A stretch of DNA of 64,000 bases, taken from NCBI GenBank assembly GCA_934167695.1, contig CAKPLP010000003.1:45465-109464 (forward strand), read 5' to 3'. The DNA is from an uncultured Bacilli bacterium. GTDB lineage: Bacteria; Bacillota_I; Bacilli_A; RF39; UBA660. Numbering within the stretch: the stretch's first letter is position 1; each line of letters opens with the position of its first letter. The notes beneath the pieces are model-generated. The model searched no databases. It worked only from the letters and a program-made list of their open reading frames with translations, and was not told the DNA's origin. A program made the position numbers and the translations under genes. Shown here in pieces: positions 27,365 to 34,836 of this stretch.

Positions 27365-27838
27365 ATGCGTGATTCTCTAGGTAATGTTTATGCTTTAGCA
27401 TTAGTATTTGCTTTTATTATTGTTATTAGTGGTTTTCTTGCTTTTTCGGTTAACTATAATAAGGCTTTTAAAATGAAGAACAGAATTATTACCATTTTAG
27501 AAAAGTATAATAATAATGTAAGTAGTAGTGATGCTCAGGCCGAAATTAAAAAATACGCCTCAGAGATTGGATATGGTGCATCACAAATTTTTACTAATAG
27601 TTGTCCATCAGCAGGTTATACTATTGATGGTAATAATACAGGTTATTGTTATCATGTTAGAAAACAAGAAGTTAAATATACTCCTGGTAAGAATGTTAAC
27701 ATCACAGAATATTCTACTAGTTATGTTGATATAAGAACTTTTGTCAGTATAGATATACCTATTTTAAATCATTTTTTTCCACATATTAAGTATTTTCATG
27801 TAGATGGTTCAACTAAACAAATAACAACTCTTAAATAA
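27365..27838 (+). CDS. TadE/TadF-like minor pilin 2
   Basis: 157 residues. Same plan as the preceding gene: MRDSLGNVYALALVFAFIIV at the N-terminus, KAFKMKNRIITILEKYNNN after the helix, a cysteine pair (CPSAGY...CYHV), and DIRTFVSIDIPILNHFFPH near the end. The two paralogues resemble each other in the stem and in the final I-P-(V/I)-(I/L)-N segment. GGAGG precedes the ATG. Confidence 0.7.
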   Translation: MRDSLGNVYALALVFAFIIVISGFLAFSVNYNKAFKMKNRIITILEKYNNNVSSSDAQAEIKKYASEIGYGASQIFTNSCPSAGYTIDGNNTGYCYHVRKQEVKYTPGKNVNITEYSTSYVDIRTFVSIDIPILNHFFPHIKYFHVDGSTKQITTLK

Positions 27839-27854
27839 GAAATTAGGTGAAAGT

Positions 27855-28832
27855 ATGAATGTTATAGTAGCGAATGAAAGACAAAATGAATTAGTTAATC
27901 TGGATATAGATATTATTAAAAGTATGAATGGTGAGTTTTCAGTAGATGAAATTGTTACAACGTTTAAAAACTTTTATTTTAATAAGATGATTCTAGATGT
28001 TACTGCGATTAAAGATTATTTAAATATATCTAATATTCAAAAGTTAGCAATGAATTTAGATGTTTCTAAAATAATTTTCTTTTTACCTAATATTCCAGAA
28101 GTATCTAGTTCAACTTATTTATCTAAATTGGTATCAATGGGAATTTATAACTTTACTAATAATATTAGGGGAGTTAAGTATTTAATTACTCATGAAAATA
28201 CACATAATGATGTTAGTTATGTTGAGCAAGTAGATGAACTTACTACTGAAGTTAGTAAAAAGGTTGAGAGTGGTTATAAAGTAATTGGAATTAAAAATGT
28301 TACTGATCATGCTGGTGCTACTACTCTTATTTATATGCTAAAAAGAGAATTAGAGAGAATTTATGGTGAAACAATTTATGTAGTAGAGGTTAATAGACAC
28401 GATTTTGAATATTTTAATGTTAAAAATGCTATTTCTACTAATAAAGAGAGTCTTGGTGCAGTAATAAATAAACTTGATGATGCAACAGTTATTTTAGTTG
28501 ATTTAAATGATTGTACTGATGAATCTAATTGTGGTGATGTTTTATATTTAATAGAACCTAGTTCTATTATGCTTAATAAATTAATGAGAACAAATAGAAA
28601 TATTTTTAGTGATTTAAAAGGTAAAAAAATAGTATTAAATAAAAGTTTACTTACTAGTAAAGATATTAGTGAGTTTGAATATGAGTCTGGTTCTCAGGTA
28701 TTTTATAGTATTCCTCCTCTTGATGAGAGAAGAAAAAATAATGAAATTGTTAATTTATTGTCTCATCTTAACTTGGTTGGAAGTAAGGATGATAAAAAAG
28801 ATGGTAAAATATTTGGATTATTTAAATTTTAG
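27855..28832 (+). CDS. TadZ/CpaE-like ATPase, divergent
   Basis: 325 residues. The N-terminal 110 residues look like the receiver-like domain of TadZ/CpaE; the second half is MinD/ParA-like. The P-loop reads VTDHAGATTLIYML, matching the altered G-A-S-T form typical of CpaE/TadZ rather than the canonical GKT/S. ATVILVDLNDC would be the Walker B strand. These proteins place the Tad machine at a cell pole or focus. It closes the Tad block, and a promoter for the secretion block follows immediately. Confidence 0.7.
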   Translation: MNVIVANERQNELVNLDIDIIKSMNGEFSVDEIVTTFKNFYFNKMILDVTAIKDYLNISNIQKLAMNLDVSKIIFFLPNIPEVSSSTYLSKLVSMGIYNFTNNIRGVKYLITHENTHNDVSYVEQVDELTTEVSKKVESGYKVIGIKNVTDHAGATTLIYMLKRELERIYGETIYVVEVNRHDFEYFNVKNAISTNKESLGAVINKLDDATVILVDLNDCTDESNCGDVLYLIEPSSIMLNKLMRTNRNIFSDLKGKKIVLNKSLLTSKDISEFEYESGSQVFYSIPPLDERRKNNEIVNLLSHLNLVGSKDDKKDGKIFGLFKF

Positions 28833-28841
28833 ATATATTAT

Positions 28842-28870
28842 TTGACAAATTTGTATAATTTTTGTATTAT
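28842..28870 (+). promoter_or_regulatory. Consensus promoter of the VirB2-like gene
   Basis: TTGACA (28842-28847), exactly 17 bases, then TATTAT (28865-28870). With the terminator at 29262-29291 it defines a one-gene transcript of about 400 bases inside the cluster. Confidence 0.8.
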
Positions 28871-28894
28871 ATGTGTAGTGAAGGAGAGTTAAAT

Positions 28895-29248
28895 ATGAAT
28901 AAATTATTATTAATTGGAGCTGAAGATATTAATGGAGTTTGTCATGGATTATTACCAATTATAAGAGTTATTAGAAAAGGTGTTTTTCCAATTATTCAAG
29001 TTGGAATTCCTATTGTTTTAATAGTATTGGGTACAATAGATTTAGGAAAAGCTGTTATATCAAGTGATGATAAAGAAGTAAAAGCTGCTCAAGGAAGATT
29101 GATTAAAAGAATTTTATATGCTGCTATTATTTTCTTTATGACTACTATAGTTACTTTAGTATTTAATATTATTGGTACTGCTAATGATAATGATGTAACT
29201 GAAGGTTCTGCTTCTTGGGCTGATTGTTGGCGTGAAGCAGGTAAGTAA
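28895..29248 (+). CDS. VirB2-like small membrane protein
   Basis: 117 residues from ATG 28895 (AAGGAG at 28881-28886); an earlier frame start lies upstream of the promoter's -10 and is unlikely. Two membrane helices (about 22-49 and 69-92) are linked by a charged loop containing KAVISSDDKEVKAAQGRLIK. This two-helix plan matches VirB2/TrbC-type channel subunits of type IV secretion. The same loop motif occurs at the end of the next gene. A private promoter and strong terminator suggest a dose higher than the rest, as expected for a polymeric subunit (inference). Confidence 0.6.
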   Translation: MNKLLLIGAEDINGVCHGLLPIIRVIRKGVFPIIQVGIPIVLIVLGTIDLGKAVISSDDKEVKAAQGRLIKRILYAAIIFFMTTIVTLVFNIIGTANDNDVTEGSASWADCWREAGK

Positions 29249-29261
29249 TTTTATATTTTTT

Positions 29262-29291
29262 ATAGCAAGTAATTGCTATTTTTTTTTTTCT
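29262..29291 (+). terminator. Terminator after the VirB2-like gene
   Basis: ATAGCAA (29262-29268), loop GTAA, TTGCTAT (29273-29279) and a run of about 12 T. A strong intrinsic terminator in mid-cluster. Confidence 0.85.
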
Positions 29292-29336
29292 TTGCTATAA
29301 TTTATTATGATATAGTATAAATTTGGAGTGATAGAT

Positions 29337-30140
29337 ATGACTGTTATGAAAGACAATAAATATATATATTTTTTTCTTATTATTGTTGGGGTAATTCTAT
29401 TTTCTCCTATGAATATTTATGCAAAAGAAGTTAGGTGTTTTTATTCTAGTAGTGATGCTTCTTCTCAATATGAAACTACTATTTATGATGATAACACTCA
29501 ACATCAAGATACTTCACTTGTTACTAGATATTATGGAAAATCTCGCAATCAAAGAGAACAATTTAAAAACGGTTGGAATTACTTAAAAAAACAGGTTACT
29601 TCAAAAAGTGAAGAACTTAAATGTCCAAATTATGCTGTTATAGTTCATAATAAAGTTGGATGGCAAGTATATGGATATTTTTCAGAAAGTGATTTTAATG
29701 CTAAGGTTGAAAGTTTAAAATCTAAAAATAAAAAGTATGCTGTAACTTATAGTACTAATAATAGTGAATACGCTAAAAATAATGTATCTAATAATAACAC
29801 TAGCACTAATATTACTGAAGATGCTACTAGCAATTCAAAAAATAATTCTTGTAAGAAAATTTTAGGAAAAACTAATGACCCTAATAGTGTTGCTTACCTA
29901 TTACAGTTATTGTTTAATTATGTTAAAGTGTTAGGACCAATATTAGTAATTGTTTTTAGTTCTATTGATTTTACTAAGACGATATTATCATCAGATGAGA
30001 AGGCTATGAAAAATTCTCAGAGAAAACTTGGGATTAGATTATTATGTGCAGTTGGACTTTATTTTTTACCAACATTGGTTACATTAATGATTAATCTTGT
30101 TTTTGGAACTAGTGGAAATCAAGTTTGTGGAATTAAGTAG
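29337..30140 (+). CDS. Secreted-domain protein ending in a VirB2-like two-helix module
   Basis: 267 residues from ATG 29337 (GGAG eight bases upstream). A signal-like helix (YIYFFLIIVGVILFSPMNIYA) leads an exported domain with few cysteines and a Ser/Asn linker, then two membrane helices (about 190-215 and 235-260) joined by FTKTILSSDEKAMKNSQRKL. That loop matches KAVISSDDKEVKAAQGRL of the preceding protein, so this is a VirB2-like module fused to an outer domain. Likely a specialised channel or tip subunit of the secretion machine. Confidence 0.6.
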   Translation: MTVMKDNKYIYFFLIIVGVILFSPMNIYAKEVRCFYSSSDASSQYETTIYDDNTQHQDTSLVTRYYGKSRNQREQFKNGWNYLKKQVTSKSEELKCPNYAVIVHNKVGWQVYGYFSESDFNAKVESLKSKNKKYAVTYSTNNSEYAKNNVSNNNTSTNITEDATSNSKNNSCKKILGKTNDPNSVAYLLQLLFNYVKVLGPILVIVFSSIDFTKTILSSDEKAMKNSQRKLGIRLLCAVGLYFLPTLVTLMINLVFGTSGNQVCGIK

Positions 30141-30151
30141 GAGGTGAGAGT

Positions 30152-32152
30152 ATGTCTGATAGTACACAATATAGTTTCTGGCGTACAGCATTAAAGGATT
30201 TATTTGCTTCTATTGATAAAGCTTTATATTCTGTTATAGCTTTCTTATATCAAATCTTTTTTAATGTTGCTAATGCCTCTATAATAAGTGGCGAAACAGT
30301 TAAGGCTTTTTTTAGTAGAGTGCAACTTATTTTAGGAATTATTGTTTTATTTAAACTTGCAATAACTTTAATTGGTGGTATTGTTGATCCTGATAAAATA
30401 ACAAATGGAAAAAGTGGTGCTTCTAAAATAGTTACGCGTGTTGTGACTGCTCTTATTATGTTGGTTTTGATTGTTCCGTTAAATATTCCTGAAGATGCAA
30501 TAGAAGCAGGAAGTTATGAGTCACAACTTAATAATAATGGTATTTTATTTGGAACTTTGTATGAATTTCAAAATCGTATTTTACTTAATAATACTCTGGC
30601 GAAACTTATCTTGGGTACAAATAAAAGCACTACCGATTTTTCTAGTAGTGATGATGTTAAAGAAGCAGGAAATAATTTAGCTCTTGTAATTTTGAAAAGT
30701 TTTGTAACTATTAATATGGCTGAAGGACAGGAAAATAACGAAGATGTGTCGGCTGTTAATAGAATGTGTAAGGAAGATGCTGATGGTGATATTCAAGTTT
30801 ATCAATCAGCAACTAACGTTAATCAGGTTCTTAATTTAGCTTCTGCTCATTGTGAAGCTAATTATTATGAATTCTCCTATTTAATATTATTTTCATCAGT
30901 TGCAGCTGTTTTTGTAATTATAATTGTTTTAGGATTCACTTTGGATGTTGCTGTTAGGGCCTTTAAATTAGCTTTTTTAAGACTTATTTCTCCAATTCCA
31001 ATTATTTCCTATATTGACGAAAAGACGGAAAATACTTTTAATACATGGAGTAAAGCTGTTATGTCTACATATATTGATTTATTTATTAGATTAGCAATAC
31101 TTTATTTTATTATATTTATTATCGAAGAGTTTCGTAGAAGTGGTATTACTATGGATACTTCTGGAGGAACGGTAGGAGCATTATCTTGGGTTATTATTAT
31201 AATTGGTTTATTCTATTTTGGAAAAGAGGCTCCTAAATTTATTACTGAATCTTTAGGTATTAAGAGCGGTGGTACAGGTATCTTTAGTGGATTTGGTAAA
31301 CTCGTAGGTGCTGTAGGAGGCGCTGCTGCTGTTGCAAAAGGTGCTGTTTCATCTGGTTTTGCCGCTGGACGTGCACATCAAATGTCTAATGAGGCTAGAG
31401 GTAATGACAATAGTGCAGTTTCTAATGTAGGTGCTGGTATTTTAGGTGGAATTAGTGGTATGGCTACAGGTGTTAAAGCTATGGCTACTGCTAAAGATCA
31501 AAAAAAATCTACCGCAGTTAATAATGCCGTTCTTAGTAGAAATCAGGCAAAACTTGAAGCTGCTAGAAATGGTGCTTCTAGAGGTGGGCAAAGACAGGAT
31601 CGTTGGCTTCAACTTACTGGTAGACCAACTAGAGCTGAAAGTAATGAGAAAACTATTGAGGCTAATAAAAGATTTGCTGATTTGTATGATAAAATTGCTG
31701 CAAAAGCAGATGTTATGGGGGATGTAGAATATAAATATACAGATCCAACTGGAGCTGTTCACTCTACAACTATTAATGCAAAAGCTGAAAAAGAAAAATG
31801 GGAACGTATGAAAACATCTGGTCGTTATAATGCTTATCAATTAAAGGCTCAGGAAGATTTATATAAGAAAGCTCAATCTTTAACTATAACTACTGCTATT
31901 AAAGATAAAGATAGTCTTATTCATGAATACTATCAAGAAGCAAAGAAAATTGCTGATAATAATTCTAAAATTATTGAATATAAAGATGCAAGTGGTGCTA
32001 CGCGAACACGTGATATTACTAATGCTGATGATTTCAAACTTGCACACTTTAATGCACTTGATCTTAATAGTTCTATGCAAATGGGTGCAGGAAGTGCAAT
32101 GTATAATGCAGCTAAAGCAGATGCTGATGTTCTTAAAAATAATAAAAAATAA
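30152..32152 (+). CDS. VirB6/TrbL-like polytopic membrane channel protein
   Basis: 666 residues. N-terminal half: hydrophobic segments near 25-45, 58-80, 97-113, 245-270, 280-300, 315-335 and 345-360, with VAVRAFKLAFLRLISPIPII and the preceding helices typical of VirB6/TrbL proteins of Gram-positive conjugation systems. The C-terminal 270 residues are soluble, Ala/Gly/Lys/Gln-rich and probably cytoplasmic coiled or disordered. Ribosome site AGGAGGTGA. In type IV secretion VirB6 forms the inner membrane channel. Position between the VirB2-like and PrgI/VirB4 genes fits. Confidence 0.78.
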   Translation: MSDSTQYSFWRTALKDLFASIDKALYSVIAFLYQIFFNVANASIISGETVKAFFSRVQLILGIIVLFKLAITLIGGIVDPDKITNGKSGASKIVTRVVTALIMLVLIVPLNIPEDAIEAGSYESQLNNNGILFGTLYEFQNRILLNNTLAKLILGTNKSTTDFSSSDDVKEAGNNLALVILKSFVTINMAEGQENNEDVSAVNRMCKEDADGDIQVYQSATNVNQVLNLASAHCEANYYEFSYLILFSSVAAVFVIIIVLGFTLDVAVRAFKLAFLRLISPIPIISYIDEKTENTFNTWSKAVMSTYIDLFIRLAILYFIIFIIEEFRRSGITMDTSGGTVGALSWVIIIIGLFYFGKEAPKFITESLGIKSGGTGIFSGFGKLVGAVGGAAAVAKGAVSSGFAAGRAHQMSNEARGNDNSAVSNVGAGILGGISGMATGVKAMATAKDQKKSTAVNNAVLSRNQAKLEAARNGASRGGQRQDRWLQLTGRPTRAESNEKTIEANKRFADLYDKIAAKADVMGDVEYKYTDPTGAVHSTTINAKAEKEKWERMKTSGRYNAYQLKAQEDLYKKAQSLTITTAIKDKDSLIHEYYQEAKKIADNNSKIIEYKDASGATRTRDITNADDFKLAHFNALDLNSSMQMGAGSAMYNAAKADADVLKNNKK

Positions 32153-32169
32153 AAAGGGTGTGATATTTA

Positions 32170-32487
32170 ATGAATCAGTATTTAATTCCTGCTAATACAA
32201 AGAAAGGTGAATTAATATTTGGTATTTTTAGGCCATTTGATTTAATTCTTTTAGGATGTGGTATGGGAATATCTATTTTACTTCTTATGATGACTCAACT
32301 AACTTCTACGTCTGTAGTTTTAATGGTTTTATCTCCGGGGCTTATATGTGGCTTTTTGGTAATGCCAGTTCCATATTATCATAATATGTTAGTTGTTATT
32401 TCTGAGGCGATTGAATTTTTAACTCATAGACAAAAATATATCTGGAAAGGTTGGTGTGTGATAGGCGATGAAAAAAGGAAAAAGTAA
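32170..32487 (+). CDS. PrgI/VirB3-like small membrane protein
   Basis: 105 residues. Two adjacent membrane helices (about 24-42 and 45-66) with IPANTKKGELIFGIFRPFD before and HRQKYIWKGW after. This matches the PrgI/TcpE class, which fills the VirB3 role and sits directly upstream of VirB4 in Gram-positive systems. It overlaps the next gene by 20 bases. Confidence 0.72.
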   Translation: MNQYLIPANTKKGELIFGIFRPFDLILLGCGMGISILLLMMTQLTSTSVVLMVLSPGLICGFLVMPVPYYHNMLVVISEAIEFLTHRQKYIWKGWCVIGDEKRKK

Positions 32488-33022
32488 TACAAGTCCATAT
32501 ACTGAAAACTGGATTCCTATAAGAGGAATACAAAATGGAATGATAATAACTGATGATAAGTATAAAGTTACAGGAGTTAAAATTACTCCACGTAATATAT
32601 TTATACTTGACCAAGATCAACAAAATGCTGTATTGATAAGCCTTAAGAATTTTTATAATATGATTGATTTTGAATTTTGGTTAATTGTTGCTGATAGACC
32701 TGTTGATATTTCTATTTATATGTCACAGTTACAATTACTTTATAATAAAACTACTTCTCCATCTATTAGAAAGTTAATCATGCAAGATATAGAAAAGGGA
32801 AATAGTTTCATTAACAACAATGTTGTTGATACTGAATATTATATTTTATTTAAAGACAAGAAAGATGAAGATGTTCAAAAGAAGGTTAGACTTTTAATTA
32901 ATGGTCTTGCTGGATGTGGCTTAAATGCTAGTCAAGCTAGTAATGATGATTTGAGAGTTATTATAAATAATTTCTTAAATGGGGGAATGGATACTAAATT
33001 TGGGACGGTGATGCCTTTATGA
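32468..33022 (+). CDS. VirB4 N-terminal domain encoded as a separate protein
   Basis: 184 residues. WIPIRGIQNGMIITDDKYKV, then FWLIVADRPVDISIYMSQL and later DEDVQKKVRLLINGLAGCG correspond to the N-terminal domain of VirB4/TraC-type ATPases, without an ATPase domain. The following gene starts in its stop codon (ATGA overlap at 33019-33022) and carries the rest, so the two proteins probably assemble into one VirB4. The start ATG lies inside the PrgI-like gene, again coupled. Confidence 0.72.
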   Translation: MKKGKSNTSPYTENWIPIRGIQNGMIITDDKYKVTGVKITPRNIFILDQDQQNAVLISLKNFYNMIDFEFWLIVADRPVDISIYMSQLQLLYNKTTSPSIRKLIMQDIEKGNSFINNNVVDTEYYILFKDKKDEDVQKKVRLLINGLAGCGLNASQASNDDLRVIINNFLNGGMDTKFGTVMPL

Positions 33023-34809
33023 GTATAAGTATTAAAAGTGAATTAGCTCCAAAAAGTTTAAGTTTTTCTGCTAGTGACTTTTATATTAGTGATAAATATG
33101 CAACTATATTAACTGTTGTTTCATATCCTAAATACATTATGCCGGGATATTTATCTTCTCTTACTAACATGCCGGGAATTAAAATAGTTATTAAACATAT
33201 TCCAGTTCCTTTTTCTAGTATGTCAAAAATGTTAAATAGACAGGTTGCTGAATTAGAGGAACGTTATAAAGATGAGAAGGATTTAACAGCTAAGGAAAAA
33301 TTAAGACAAGATGCTGAAAGTTTGCAATATTTTACTTCTATGTTAGCTGCTAGTCAAGCTCGTATTTTCGATTTTCAAATGCATATTATGATTACTTCTG
33401 ATACAAAAGAAAATCTAGAACTTATGAAGACAAATGTTAGAAATTATCTTGATGCTATGGAATTAAGGGCTATTGCTTTGAGGTTTGAACAAGAAAAAGT
33501 TCTTAAATCTATTTTGCCTGTTTTTTCTGCTCAAGATATTGAAGAGAGAATTGGTACACCTATGCCTTCTCAAACTATTGCTGCAATGTATCCATTTATT
33601 TTTGATAGTATTAAAGATCCGGGGTTATCAACTTTACTTGGTGTTGATTTTTCTGGCGGTGTTATTTTGTTTAATCAATTTTTATATCAAATAAGAAAAG
33701 AGAGTAATAGAAATAATGCTAATATGATTATTTTGGGTACAAGTGGTTCTGGAAAGAGTACTGCTGCTAAATTACTTTTAAGAACACATATTAGGAATGG
33801 ATGTCAAATTATTGCTATCGATCCGGAAGATGAGCTTAGAGAAATTACTAGATCTTTTGGTGGGGATACTATTGATATTGGTAAAGGTGGACAGTTTGGT
33901 CTTATCAATCCTCTTGAGGTTGTAATAGATGCTGATGAAGAAGAGATACGTCAAGGTTTGGGGTATACTGTACTTACTCGTACTCTTCAAACTTTGAAGG
34001 CTTTTATGAAGTATTATGATCCATCTATAACAGAAGATGTTCTTACGATGTTTAGTGAAGTAGTTCAAGATACTTATAAACGTTTTGGTATTGACTATAA
34101 TACGGATTTTTCTCGTTTTACTTCTAATGATTATCCGACTTTTACTGATGTTTATGCTACAGTTAAAGGACGTCTTATGTCTTTAACTGAACAAACTCAG
34201 GAGAAGGATATTCTAGAGAGATTGGAACTTAAAATAAGACCAATTACTAAGGAGTTGAAGTTTTATTTCGATGGACATACAACTTTAACTGCTAAGAGTG
34301 ATTTTATGGTATTTAATATAAAGGAACTTATGAATAGTGACAGTAATGTTCGTAATGCTTTGTTTTTTAATATTTTGAAGTATGCATGGAGTTTATGTCT
34401 TAACCCTGATGTTAATACTATTCTTATGGTAGATGAGGCTCATGTAATATTAGGTGATAATAATGCGTTAGGTGCTGATTTTCTAGCTCAAATTCAAAGA
34501 CGTGCACGTAAATATAATACTGGTAGTATTATTATTACTCAACAGCCTAGTGATTTTTCTGATCCTGCGGTTATTACGCAAGGTAAGGCTATATTTGATA
34601 ATGCAGCTTATTATTTAATTATGGGATTAAAAAAGCAAGCTGTTGATGATTTGGCTAAATTAATTGATTTGAATGATAGTGAAAGAGATGGTATAAAACA
34701 ATATTCACAAGGTGAAGCTTTATTTGTTTGTGGAAATAGAAGAATGCAAATTAATGTTGCAATTACTAATGATGAGTTAGATTCATTCGGAAGTGGTGGA
34801 GGATATTAA
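33019..34809 (+). CDS. virB4: VirB4 ATPase (C-terminal part and motor)
   Basis: 596 residues. Residues 1-200 continue the VirB4 middle domain; Walker A is LGTSGSGKST (about 239-248), Walker B TILMVDEAHVIL (about 468-479), with RRARKYNTGSIIITQQPSDF and DNAAYYLIMGL typical of VirB4. It energises the inner membrane complex of type IV secretion. With the separate N-terminal protein the total is 780 residues, the normal VirB4 length. The reading frame is intact, so this is a working split rather than a decaying gene. Confidence 0.92.
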   Translation: MSISIKSELAPKSLSFSASDFYISDKYATILTVVSYPKYIMPGYLSSLTNMPGIKIVIKHIPVPFSSMSKMLNRQVAELEERYKDEKDLTAKEKLRQDAESLQYFTSMLAASQARIFDFQMHIMITSDTKENLELMKTNVRNYLDAMELRAIALRFEQEKVLKSILPVFSAQDIEERIGTPMPSQTIAAMYPFIFDSIKDPGLSTLLGVDFSGGVILFNQFLYQIRKESNRNNANMIILGTSGSGKSTAAKLLLRTHIRNGCQIIAIDPEDELREITRSFGGDTIDIGKGGQFGLINPLEVVIDADEEEIRQGLGYTVLTRTLQTLKAFMKYYDPSITEDVLTMFSEVVQDTYKRFGIDYNTDFSRFTSNDYPTFTDVYATVKGRLMSLTEQTQEKDILERLELKIRPITKELKFYFDGHTTLTAKSDFMVFNIKELMNSDSNVRNALFFNILKYAWSLCLNPDVNTILMVDEAHVILGDNNALGADFLAQIQRRARKYNTGSIIITQQPSDFSDPAVITQGKAIFDNAAYYLIMGLKKQAVDDLAKLIDLNDSERDGIKQYSQGEALFVCGNRRMQINVAITNDELDSFGSGGGY

Positions 34810-34836
34810 TATCCTTTTTAGTGAGTAGGTGATTTT

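Noticed and set aside
31442..31840. 132-residue minus-strand frame inside the VirB6-like gene
   Set aside because: Antisense shadow of the low-complexity tail of a real gene.
33015..33030. Frameshift or sequencing error splitting VirB4
   Set aside because: Both frames are intact and overlap by ATGA, the usual form of coupled genes; an error cannot be fully excluded without resequencing.
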